Assembly (NCBI GenBank): GCA_034522075.1
Contig: JAXHLO010000022.1
Span: forward strand, 1 to 64,000
DNA length: 64,000 nt
DNA from: UBA7803 sp034522075
GTDB lineage: Bacteria > Pseudomonadota > Gammaproteobacteria > Pseudomonadales > Azotimanducaceae
Reading direction: 5' to 3'
Position 1 is the stretch's first letter. Each line of letters opens with the position of its first letter. The notes beneath the pieces are model-generated. The model searched no databases, had not been told where the DNA came from, and was given only the letters and a program-made list of their open reading frames with translations. This document shows positions 54,273 through 62,247 of the stretch, piece after piece. Made by a program: the position numbers and the translations under genes.

Positions 54273-55991
54273 TCAATGACGGACACGGTCGCCCACGGCC
54301 GCACCATCCATCCGGGCATCCACCCCGCCGCGCCAGCCATCGCCGGTCTTTTCCATGCCGTGCAACCCGCTGTCCAGGCGCTGCACGGTCACCTCATGGC
54401 CGAGTTCGCGCAGCGCCGGGGCCAGCTCGGCCACGGGGGAATCCTCTTCCAGCTCCAGGGTGTCCCCCCGGTGGAGGAAATTCGGCAGGTCTATGGCCTG
54501 CTGCACAGTGAGATTCCAATCGAGAACACCAATAAGGGTCTTCAGCACGTAGCCGATGATGCGGCTGCCGCCGCGGGATCCGACGACCAGCACCAACTCG
54601 CCGTGCTGGTCGTAGACGAACGTGGGCGCCATGGAACTGCGCGGGCGTTTGCCCGGTGCCACGGCATTGGCCGCGGACTCGCCGTTCCGGCGCGGCTGGA
54701 AGTCGAAGTCGGTGAGCTGGTTGTTGAGCAGATAGCCATTGGCCGCCAGGCGCGCACCGAACGGCGCCTCGATGGAGCTGGTCAAAGCCACGGCATTGCC
54801 GTCGCCGTCCACCACACTGAAATGGGAAGTCCCGCGTTCCCGATCGCTGCGCAACGGCGCCGCCCGGTCCAGCCGCGGCACCGCCGGAGGTTCGCCCGGT
54901 CGCGCCCGGGGCCGTGTGCGTTGCGCGTCGATCAGAGCGGTCCGCCCTGCCAGATAGTCAAGGTCGATAAGCCCGGCGACGGGCACATCGACGAAGTCCG
55001 GATCGCCCACGTATTGCTGGCGGTCGGCAAACGCCAGGCGGCTGGCTTCCGCTATGAGGTGCACGGCCCGGGCCGATCCCGCGCCCAGCCCGGCCAGGTC
55101 GAAACGCTCCAGCATGCCGAGTATCTGCAGGATGGCCAGACCCCCGGACGACGGCGGCGGCGCCCCGCAGATACGCCAGTGCCGGTAGCTGCCGCACACC
55201 GGATCGCGCCGCTGCGGCATGTAGTCCGCCAGATCGTCGAGACTCAGATCACCGGGCAGAAACCAGCGGCCGCGCACCGCGCGTACCAGCTGCTCGGCGG
55301 CCTCACCCCGGTAAAGCACCCCCGCTCCACCGGCAGCCACCTGCCGCAGCGTCTCCGCCAGCGCGGCATTGCGCAGCCGAGGCGGCTCAGCGGCGGCGGG
55401 ATCGGTGACCAGACGACGCAGATCCGGAAACCAGGGCAACGACGGATCCCGGTCGAGTTGCTGCAGGAGCCGCCGGGGCATGGGAATGCCGGCCTCGGCC
55501 AGATCGATGGCCGGCTGAATCAGTTCCGCCCAGGGCAGGCGGCCGTATTCGTCATGGGCCAGCTCGAGCATGGCCGGCAGACCCGGCACACCTACGGAGC
55601 GACCGCTGACAACGGCAGCCCAGTGCGGCATGGCGAAGCGGCCGGCCAGCAGAAAGCGCTCCGGTGTGGCTGCAGCCGGTGCCGTCTCCCGGCCATCATA
55701 AAAGACGGTGCGATCTGCCGAAGCGTCCTCGAGCAGCAGAAAACCACCGCCGCCGATACCGGTCTCCTGCAGCTCGGCGAACGTCAGCACCATCTGCATG
55801 GCCACGGCCGCATCGACGGCATGGCCGCCGCGGCGCAGGATATCCATGCCCGCCTGGGAGGCCAGCGGATGCGCCGACACGGCCATACGCCCATAGGTCT
55901 CGTTGCCCTGTGCTAGTGCCGGTGCCGCGACGGCGACCATGGCCGCCGCCATGGCTGCCAGGACAAACCGTCGGCAGACCCCGGATCCCAT
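54273..55991 (-). CDS. ggt: gamma-glutamyltransferase
   Basis: 572 residues from ATG 55991 (MGSGVCRRFVLAAMAAAMVA, a signal peptide ending APALAQ). The large subunit has AVSAHPLASQAGMDILRRGG and HAVDAAVAMQMVLTFAELQE. The small subunit starts at the catalytic Thr in GTSHFSVVDGDGNAVALTSS, followed by ANGYLLNNQLTDFDFQPRRN and MAPTFVYDQHGELVLVVGSR. It cleaves gamma-glutamyl bonds of glutathione in the periplasm after self-processing. A longer upstream frame to 56222 is not family-like. The next gene upstream, six bases away, is an amino-acid symporter, which could take up released amino acids. Confidence 0.93.
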   Translation of the reverse strand: MGSGVCRRFVLAAMAAAMVAVAAPALAQGNETYGRMAVSAHPLASQAGMDILRRGGHAVDAAVAMQMVLTFAELQETGIGGGGFLLLEDASADRTVFYDGRETAPAAATPERFLLAGRFAMPHWAAVVSGRSVGVPGLPAMLELAHDEYGRLPWAELIQPAIDLAEAGIPMPRRLLQQLDRDPSLPWFPDLRRLVTDPAAAEPPRLRNAALAETLRQVAAGGAGVLYRGEAAEQLVRAVRGRWFLPGDLSLDDLADYMPQRRDPVCGSYRHWRICGAPPPSSGGLAILQILGMLERFDLAGLGAGSARAVHLIAEASRLAFADRQQYVGDPDFVDVPVAGLIDLDYLAGRTALIDAQRTRPRARPGEPPAVPRLDRAAPLRSDRERGTSHFSVVDGDGNAVALTSSIEAPFGARLAANGYLLNNQLTDFDFQPRRNGESAANAVAPGKRPRSSMAPTFVYDQHGELVLVVGSRGGSRIIGYVLKTLIGVLDWNLTVQQAIDLPNFLHRGDTLELEEDSPVAELAPALRELGHEVTVQRLDSGLHGMEKTGDGWRGGVDARMDGAAVGDRVRH

Positions 55992-55996
55992 GCCGT

Positions 55997-57367
55997 TCAA
56001 GCGCCTTCCCGAAGACGGCGGAAGTAATCCCGCGAGGCGGCAATGACCTGCGGCGACAGGAGCAGTGTCGCCGTCATGGTGGGTATGGCCATCAAGGCGT
56101 ACATACTGTCGATGAGGCCGAAGACGGCCTCCAGGGATACCACCGAGCCGAGTACCACAAGGGCGACGTAGAAGTAACGATAATAGTGCTGCTGGCGGGC
56201 GCCGATGAGATAACCCAGACATTTGGTGCCGTAGTACCAGAACGTGAACATGGTGCTCGACGCAAAGACCAGCACTACGAAGGCAATGACATAGGCTCCG
56301 AGCCGGCCCGGCAGGACTTCGCCGAAGGCCAGCGCCGTCAGGGTCACGCCGCCGGCATCGGTGGTCTGCCAGACGCCGGTGACCAGGATGACCAGGGCAG
56401 TGCAGGTGCAGACGATGAGGGTGTCGATGACCGGCCCCATCATGGCCACCAGCCCTTCGCGTACGGGCTCCCGGGTCTTGGCGGCACCGTGGGCCATGAC
56501 CTCGGTGCCCACCCCTGCCTCATTGGAGAAGGCACCGCGCATCACGCCGATGGTGATCATGCCGAGCACGCCGCCGCCCACCGAGGCGGCGGTGAACGCA
56601 TCCTGCACGATGAACCACAGATGACCCGGCAACTCGGTAACGTGGGCGGCCAGAACCATGGCCGTGAGCAGCAGATAGACCACCACCATGAACGGCACCA
56701 GCCGGGCGGCCACGTAGCCAACCCGCCGGATGCCGCCGAAGATCACCCCGCCGACCACGGCGGCTACCGTCAGGCCGAAGATCAGGTCAAAGGCAAAATG
56801 GTCCGCCGGGTCTACCAGCCCGGCGGGAATGAACACCACCTCGCGCATGATCTGGGTAAGCTGATTGATCTGTACTACCGGAAGGGTACCGAACAGGCCC
56901 GCCACGCAGAAAAATACCGCCAGCCAGCGCCAGCGCTTGCCCAGGCCTTCACGAATGACATACATGGGGCCGCCCTGAACATGACCGAGACTGTCCCGGC
57001 CGCGGTACATGATCGACAACGTGCAGGTGAAGAACTTGGTCGCCACCCCCACCACGGCGGTGACCCACATCCAGAACACGGCGCCCGGTCCGCCCATGCC
57101 GATGGCCACGGCCACCCCGGCGATGTTGCCGAGCCCCAGCGTGCCGGACAGAGCCGCGGACAGGGCCTGCAGATGGTTGATGTCACCGGGATCGTCGGCG
57201 TCGTCGTACTTGCCGCGCAGAATCGCCACCGCATGGCCGAAGTACCGGTAAGGCCGCATGCGGCTGTATACGGCGAAATAAATGCCGCCGCCCACCAGCA
57301 GCACGATCAGCGGCGTGCCCCACAGGAATGCCGACAGGGCCTGTAGCCCGGCACCGATGCTGTCCAT
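55997..57367 (-). CDS. AGCS family alanine/glycine:cation symporter
   Basis: 456 residues, about ten to eleven membrane segments. Family signature GTLGLGNIAGVAVAIGMGGP and FWMWVTAVVGVATKFFTCTL, then GLGKRWRWLAVFFCVAGLFG, GVIFGGIRRVGYVAARLVPF, VMRGAFSNEAGVGTEVMAHG and TMFTFWYYGTKCLGYLIGAR. It imports small neutral amino acids with sodium or protons. The start ATG 57367 (MDSIGAGLQALSAF) is preferred over ATG 57400 because ccgggagagcgc supplies a ribosome binding site. It ends six bases before ggt. Confidence 0.93.
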   Translation of the reverse strand: MDSIGAGLQALSAFLWGTPLIVLLVGGGIYFAVYSRMRPYRYFGHAVAILRGKYDDADDPGDINHLQALSAALSGTLGLGNIAGVAVAIGMGGPGAVFWMWVTAVVGVATKFFTCTLSIMYRGRDSLGHVQGGPMYVIREGLGKRWRWLAVFFCVAGLFGTLPVVQINQLTQIMREVVFIPAGLVDPADHFAFDLIFGLTVAAVVGGVIFGGIRRVGYVAARLVPFMVVVYLLLTAMVLAAHVTELPGHLWFIVQDAFTAASVGGGVLGMITIGVMRGAFSNEAGVGTEVMAHGAAKTREPVREGLVAMMGPVIDTLIVCTCTALVILVTGVWQTTDAGGVTLTALAFGEVLPGRLGAYVIAFVVLVFASSTMFTFWYYGTKCLGYLIGARQQHYYRYFYVALVVLGSVVSLEAVFGLIDSMYALMAIPTMTATLLLSPQVIAASRDYFRRLREGA

Positions 57368-57418
57368 GCGCTCTCCCGGCTGAGGAACCTGTTCCACCAT
57401 GCCAAACTACACCGCGCC

Positions 57419-57445
57419 TGTCACAACCGGGCCCGGCCAGCCGTC
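57419..57445 (+). promoter_or_regulatory. ECF41-type promoter
   Basis: tgtcaca (57419-57425), a 16-base spacer, then cgtc (57442-57445), 33 bases before the ATG at 57478. This is exactly the TGTCACA-N16-CGTC consensus described for ECF41 sigma factors, and an ECF41 gene is the third gene of the operon it would drive. The spacer and both boxes are intact. Confidence 0.8.
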
Positions 57446-57477
57446 AGAGGAGCAGACACAACAACCCGGGAGAAATC

Positions 57478-57873
57478 ATGAAAGCTCGTCTGGCCCTCGC
57501 CGTGATCGCCGCTTTTCTGGCCGCCAACGGCGCCTTCATGCTTGCCATGCCCACAGTGTGGTATTACAGCATCGACAGCGTGCCGCTCAGCGGGCCACTG
57601 AACATCCACTTCGTCCGCGACATCGGCTGTGCATACCTGGCGGCCAGTATCGGCGTGATGTGCGCTGCCCTGCGCCGTGACTGGCTGCTGCCCGGCGGCC
57701 TGACGGCCCTGGTCTTCATCGGCGGCCATGCGTTGGTGCACGCCGTGGAAGCGCTGGCCGGACAGGCGCAGGGCCTGTCGGCCATGGATCTGCTGGGTAT
57801 CTACGGTCCGCCGGCCGGGCTCCTCGCCGTCGTCTGCATGAACTGGCCGGCTCAGTCCGGTCGGGAGGCCTGA
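57478..57873 (+). CDS. small four-helix membrane protein of the ECF41 operon
   Basis: 131 residues with membrane helices near ARLALAVIAAFLAANGAFML, FVRDIGCAYLAASIGVMCAA, LPGGLTALVFIGGHALVHAV and PPAGLLAVVCMNW. The IHFVRDIGCAYL segment with conserved Arg-Asp resembles small DoxX/DUF4345-like membrane proteins. First gene after the ECF41 promoter, with gggagaaatc before the start ATG 57478. Four bases before the AhpD-like gene. Function unknown; it may channel electrons or a quinone to the partner enzyme. Confidence 0.7.
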   Translation: MKARLALAVIAAFLAANGAFMLAMPTVWYYSIDSVPLSGPLNIHFVRDIGCAYLAASIGVMCAALRRDWLLPGGLTALVFIGGHALVHAVEALAGQAQGLSAMDLLGIYGPPAGLLAVVCMNWPAQSGREA

Positions 57874-57877
57874 CGTC

Positions 57878-58426
57878 ATGCTGCGCCATCTGTTGCACCG
57901 TACAATCCGGCGTATGGAACGCCGATTCCGCTATGACGCGGCCTACATGCACGACCTCATCGACACATCGCCGGCGGCGATGCTCAAACTTGCCTTGGTT
58001 CAGGGCATCAACACGCACTGTCAGGGGGTACCGCGGCCCGTCTGGCACGCCGCGCGTATCGTCGCGGCACGGCACGAAGACTGCGGGCCGTGTACCCAAC
58101 TGGTGGTGGACATGGCCCTGGCGGATGGTATGGAGCCCCACCAGGTACGTGCGGTCGTCGCCCGCGACTTCGCTGCCATGAACACGGACGTCGCTCTGGG
58201 GGTGCGGCTCGCCGAGGCGGTGGCCGGCGCTACGGCCGCCGACCAGGTGCGAGCGGAAATTCTGGCCCGCTTCGGCGAGGCAGGCCTGACATCGCTGGCA
58301 CTGGGCATCGCCAGCGCACGCATCTTCCCGACGTTGAAACAGACCCTGGGGCACGCCCAGAGCTGCGCAAGGCTCAACGTCCGGGGCGAGATCGTGCACA
58401 TGGTTGGCAGGGAGCACGCCGCATGA
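57878..58426 (+). CDS. AhpD/carboxymuconolactone decarboxylase-like protein
   Basis: 182 residues. HAARIVAARHEDCGPCTQLV contains the CxxC redox motif (CGPC) of AhpD-like enzymes, preceded by a helical bundle. Genes of this family are the classic partner of ECF41 sigma factors (the 'COE' group: carboxymuconolactone decarboxylase, oxidoreductase, epimerase). It overlaps the sigma gene by ATGA. Likely a thiol peroxidase-type or oxidoreductase activity; the substrate is not known. Confidence 0.82.
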   Translation: MLRHLLHRTIRRMERRFRYDAAYMHDLIDTSPAAMLKLALVQGINTHCQGVPRPVWHAARIVAARHEDCGPCTQLVVDMALADGMEPHQVRAVVARDFAAMNTDVALGVRLAEAVAGATAADQVRAEILARFGEAGLTSLALGIASARIFPTLKQTLGHAQSCARLNVRGEIVHMVGREHAA

Positions 58427-59340
58427 GCACCGCCGAGCCAGAACGGCAGGCGGCCGGGGATCGGGCCCACGCCGATGCGGGGCCGTTCGAAGCGCAGCGT
58501 CCGCGCCTGCTGGGCCTCGCCTATCGTATGCTGGGTTCCCTGACAGAGGCCGAAGACGTACTTCAGGAAGCCTACCTGCGCTGGCGCCGTGCCGAAGGAA
58601 GCGGCATCCGGGAGCCAGCCGCCTGGCTGACCGCCACGGTGACCCGCCTCGCCATCGACGAACTGCGCCGCCAGCAAGTCCGACGCCGCGAATACGTGGG
58701 TCCCTGGCTGCCGGAACCGTGGCTGTCGCCCGAGGAAGAAGCGGCAACGGCGGATCCCCAGGAGCAGGTGGAACTGGCCGACGACCTGTCGGTTGCCTTT
58801 CTGCTCATACTGGAACGCCTGGGTCCGGAGGAACGGGCAGCGTTACTGCTGCACGACGTCTTCGACGTGGCGTACGGGGACATCGCCGCTACCCTGGGCA
58901 AGAGGCCCCAGGCCATACGCCAGATCGTGTCCCGGGCCCGCCGCCGCGCGCGCGGCGAACGCCAGCGTTTCCAGGTATCCGCCGGCCAACGCCGCGCGCT
59001 GGTGCAGCGTTTCCAGCGGGCCCTCCGGGCCCGGGACGAGACCGAGCTGATGGCCCTGTTCGCCGAAGATGCCGTGCTGCTCTCAGACGGCGGCGGCCGG
59101 GTACAGGCGGCCCTGCGGCCTATTCGCACAGCCGACCGGATCAGCCGTTTCTTCCTCGGCATCACCCGTGGCCTCGACCTGGATACCCTCGGGATCGATG
59201 AACGTCTGATCAACGGCATGCCGGGGTTCGTGGTGACGCAAGGCGGCAGCGTCCTTGGCACCTTCGCCTTCGAGGGCGGTGACGGGTTGATTCAGCGCGT
59301 CTATGTCGTGCGCAATCCCGACAAGCTGCATCACGTCTGA
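58423..59340 (+). CDS. ECF41 (SigJ-like) RNA polymerase sigma factor
   Basis: 305 residues. Sigma region 2 (PRLLGLAYRMLGSLTEAEDV and LQEAYLRWRR), region 4 (LGPEERAALLLHDVFDVAYG, DIAATLGKRPQAIRQIVSRA) and a C-terminal SnoaL-like extension. The three ECF41 marker motifs are all present: WLPEP in the linker (PWLPEPWLS), DGGGR, and NPDKL at the very end (RNPDKLHHV). The extension controls activity in cis, in place of an anti-sigma factor. ATG 58423 overlaps the AhpD-like stop. It is predicted to activate its own operon from the promoter at 57419. Confidence 0.93.
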   Translation: MSTAEPERQAAGDRAHADAGPFEAQRPRLLGLAYRMLGSLTEAEDVLQEAYLRWRRAEGSGIREPAAWLTATVTRLAIDELRRQQVRRREYVGPWLPEPWLSPEEEAATADPQEQVELADDLSVAFLLILERLGPEERAALLLHDVFDVAYGDIAATLGKRPQAIRQIVSRARRRARGERQRFQVSAGQRRALVQRFQRALRARDETELMALFAEDAVLLSDGGGRVQAALRPIRTADRISRFFLGITRGLDLDTLGIDERLINGMPGFVVTQGGSVLGTFAFEGGDGLIQRVYVVRNPDKLHHV

Positions 59341-59362
59341 CCGGGCCGTCAGGAGACGCGGC

Positions 59363-60196
59363 TCAGTAGCCCTGGAAGCGTTCAGCCTGGACATAATGTC
59401 GTTTGCCGGCCAGCAGTTTGCGCTTCGTCCAGCCCGCGAGAAAACACAGCTCCGTATAGGCGTACTGGGCCCGGATGTCCGGCGCACCGGCGTCGATGAC
59501 CTCGCCGATAAACCGCTCCACGTCCAGTTCCGGCGCATGGACCCGGCATTTGGCGATCCCCGTGGCCAGCAATTGTCCGGGCTGCAGGCTCTCCACGTCG
59601 ATGGCTCTGAGTTCACCATCGGCGATGACGAAATTCTTGGCCACCGGGTCGACATAGTCGAAGCCCTGCCAGACGGTGCGTGGCCGAATGACGTCAGCAT
59701 GCTCAGCAATCTCCACGGCCCGGCGTTCCGTCAGCACGCCGCTGTTGCCGAGAAACCACAGATCCGTGTGCAACTGTTCGTGCCACGGTGTTTCGGCCAG
59801 CGGACAGGATCGCGACTCCTGTGCGTAAAGGCGGCCGAAGAACTGCGCAAGCTGTGCCAGATCGGCCGCATTGCCGAGACTCGGCCGCCGCCCGGAAATG
59901 AACTCCACCCAGATCTCGTTCTCATGGCGTTCCACCAGACGTGGAAAGGCCTGCCGGATCGGCACGGTGCGCAGCGCCGCCTCCACGCCCTCGGCCTGGC
60001 GGCTGTCGCCGAACACGACCCGCTTGTAACGGTGGCCGTTGATATCAACGAAGTAAACGGCCTGGGATTTCCGCACACCGCCCAGGAACCATGAACGCAG
60101 GGTGTTCAGCAGGCGCCGGCTCAAGCGGTGCGCCGGACGGTGACCGATGCGGCCGATCACGCCGTTGGCCGCCGTCGAGGTGGATATCCATTCCAC
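59363..60196 (-). CDS. protein kinase-fold (lipopolysaccharide-kinase-like) protein
   Basis: 277 residues. The C-terminal half has DYVDPVAKNFVIADGELRAI followed by DVESLQPGQLLATGIAKC, which resembles the DxxxxN...DxE active site of RIO/LPS-type kinases (HGDLHxxN...IDxE). The N-terminal half (YFVDINGHRYKRVVFGDSRQ, EIWVEFISGRR) fits a kinase N-lobe with a Lys. It may phosphorylate a sugar of a cell-surface polymer, which fits the glycosyltransferase on the opposite strand nearby. The match is at fold level only. Confidence 0.5.
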   Translation of the reverse strand: MEWISTSTAANGVIGRIGHRPAHRLSRRLLNTLRSWFLGGVRKSQAVYFVDINGHRYKRVVFGDSRQAEGVEAALRTVPIRQAFPRLVERHENEIWVEFISGRRPSLGNAADLAQLAQFFGRLYAQESRSCPLAETPWHEQLHTDLWFLGNSGVLTERRAVEIAEHADVIRPRTVWQGFDYVDPVAKNFVIADGELRAIDVESLQPGQLLATGIAKCRVHAPELDVERFIGEVIDAGAPDIRAQYAYTELCFLAGWTKRKLLAGKRHYVQAERFQGY

Positions 60197-60241
60197 AGCA
60201 TGTTAAAGAACTCCGCCATTCCTCTGGGTAATCTGTGCAGC

Positions 60242-61315
60242 ATGCCAAGCGTCCCGCGCGTCACCGTCTTCATTCCCGCCTACAACCGGCAAGACTACAT
60301 CGGACTGGCCATCGACAGCATCCTGCAGCAGGATTTCACCGACCTGGAAGTCCTGGTGGTAGACGATGGTTCCACCGACCGCACGCCGGAGCTGGTGGAA
60401 AGCTATGACGATCCCCGTGTGCGCCTGGAACGCAGCCCCGAGAACGCAGGCATTCCCGCCGCCCGCAATCGCGGCCTCGCCTGCGCCCGCGGCGAATACA
60501 TCGCCCTGCTCGACAGCGACGACTTTTCCTATCCCGGGCGCTTGAGCCGCCAGGTGGCATTTCTGGACAGCAACCCCGCCATCGCACAGGTGGGCAGCTG
60601 GTGCTCGCTGATGGACGACGCTGCCCGCCTCTTGCCGCGCATCCGCCGCCAACCCACCCGGTGCGCCGACGTGGACGTGCACCTGCTTTTTCACTGTTCG
60701 CTGATCAATCGTACCATCATGGCTCGAACCGCCATACTGAAGGAGTTCAGCTACGACGAGCGCTTCCCACGCTGCCAGGATTACGACCTGCACGCGCGCC
60801 TGTCCGAACACCATGCAATGGCCAATCTGCCGAGCATTCTGGTCTGCGGCCGGGAACACGAGGGGCGTTTCACCCGCGCTACCCGGGACGTTGGCCGGGA
60901 CCGCAAGATAGCCATACAGGCAAGCCTGCTCGACACCCTCGGCGTGCAGTTCGACGACCATGACCTGGCGCTGCACTACGGCCTGAGTCAACGGCCGGAT
61001 GCCGAGCGGCCGCCGGCGGCCGAGCACCTGGCATGGGCAGAGCAATGGCTGACCGCCATTGTGGAAGCCAACGGGCGCCGGCAGCGTTATGACCCCGAAG
61101 CTCTGTCCCGGGCGGTCGCCCTGATCTGGGCGAGCACCTGCTGGTTCGATCGCCAGGCGCCCGGACGCCACTGGTTGCGGCGCGCCGTCGGCAGCCGCCT
61201 GGCTGCGGGCCTGCCCCGCGCCGTACTGTCCCGCTGGCTGCTGGCGGCTGCGCTGCCGGTCAACCGCAAAGCGCTGTCCGTCCCAAGTGCGGGATCGCCA
61301 GCCCGCCGGCCGTAG
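60242..61315 (+). CDS. glycosyltransferase family 2
   Basis: 357 residues from ATG 60242. GT-A fold: RVTVFIPAYNRQDYIGLAID, LEVLVVDDGSTDRTPELVES (donor-binding DDGS), ENAGIPAARNRGLACARGEY and IALLDSDDFSYPGRLSRQVA (DxD-like), then FPRCQDYDLHARLSEHHAMA with the catalytic ED-like residues. It transfers a sugar from a nucleotide donor to a surface glycan. An in-frame ATG at 60201 exists but lacks a clear ribosome binding site. Next to a kinase-like gene and a methyltransferase, forming a small surface-modification group. Confidence 0.88.
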   Translation: MPSVPRVTVFIPAYNRQDYIGLAIDSILQQDFTDLEVLVVDDGSTDRTPELVESYDDPRVRLERSPENAGIPAARNRGLACARGEYIALLDSDDFSYPGRLSRQVAFLDSNPAIAQVGSWCSLMDDAARLLPRIRRQPTRCADVDVHLLFHCSLINRTIMARTAILKEFSYDERFPRCQDYDLHARLSEHHAMANLPSILVCGREHEGRFTRATRDVGRDRKIAIQASLLDTLGVQFDDHDLALHYGLSQRPDAERPPAAEHLAWAEQWLTAIVEANGRRQRYDPEALSRAVALIWASTCWFDRQAPGRHWLRRAVGSRLAAGLPRAVLSRWLLAAALPVNRKALSVPSAGSPARRP

Positions 61316-61319
61316 AACA

Positions 61320-62069
61320 TCAGAAACTGAGTGCCGCCTGGAATCGGGGTGTGGCAATCAGGAACTGACTGTTGATGCTGCGCACCAGGTTGGTCCGATA
61401 GGAACAGCCCCGGGCATCGAGCAGCTGCAATGCCGCGGCGATGGTGTCGATTTCACCGCGGCGCTCCGCATCGTCGAAGATGATGAGGAATTCCTCCTCC
61501 AGGCTGGACTCGATGAACTGCAGGCAACCCCAGCGCGAACGGCGCCGGCTGGAACGGGGCCCGTCGACGAGCAGCACATTGAAAGCCTCCTCTGCGCCCA
61601 GCACCGCGGCATCGTAGACGGCGGCCTGGTGGCCGAGCACCGTTCTGTCCACCAGCGGCGCCGCCAGCACGGCACCACTCACCTGGCTCTGCAGGCGTTC
61701 CCGCCATCCTGCATCGTGCTCGAGCGTGGTACAGGACACTGGAAACGATGCCGCCAGGCGGTCCAGCAACAGGGTGGACTGGCCTGCCCCGAGTTCCAGC
61801 ACCTTGAGCGGGGACAATTCCTGCACCGCGCGCAACAGCAGATACAGGTAGCTGTAGGTGGCGGCACTGCGCAGCGGATAGAACGGTGTATCGCGGATTC
61901 CCAGCCGGTCGAGCTCGCGATGCACGATCCCCTGAAAGACCACCTCTCTGCCCTGCAGCCAGGCAGTCGGCGACAGCAGCCGGGAGCCGCGCTCCATGAT
62001 GGGATTCAGGTAGCGGCGCAGCCACAACCGGGTGCGCAGGCGGGCGAAGGAATCGGCGTCTCGACTCAA
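61320..62069 (-). CDS. class I SAM-dependent methyltransferase-like protein
   Basis: 249 residues. KVLELGAGQSTLLLDRLAAS is motif I of a Rossmann methyltransferase; TTLEHDAGWRERL (motif II acidic residue), FNVLLVDGPRSSRRRSRWGC (motif IV-like) and FLIIFDDAERRGEI follow. The FNVLLVDGP...GCL layout resembles methyltransferases that act on polysaccharide or small cell-surface substrates. Its end is only five bases from the GT2 gene end (convergent). Substrate unknown. Confidence 0.75.
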   Translation of the reverse strand: MSRDADSFARLRTRLWLRRYLNPIMERGSRLLSPTAWLQGREVVFQGIVHRELDRLGIRDTPFYPLRSAATYSYLYLLLRAVQELSPLKVLELGAGQSTLLLDRLAASFPVSCTTLEHDAGWRERLQSQVSGAVLAAPLVDRTVLGHQAAVYDAAVLGAEEAFNVLLVDGPRSSRRRSRWGCLQFIESSLEEEFLIIFDDAERRGEIDTIAAALQLLDARGCSYRTNLVRSINSQFLIATPRFQAALSF

Positions 62070-62247
62070 AATAAAGACCTATCGGCGGACATTGTATAGC
62101 GGCCGCGTATCCTAGGACGCATCGTGCGGATTCGCCAACCAGGAAATCACGACCTCTTGCTGCAACGAGCGGCTACCCGGCAGGCTCCATGATTCCGCAA
62201 TGCGGCTGCCGATGCCACCTCCCCTGCCCGCACACTAACGCACAGCA

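Noticed and set aside
56361..57346. His/Gly-rich plus-strand open frame across the symporter gene
   Set aside because: Antisense to a clear AGCS transporter.
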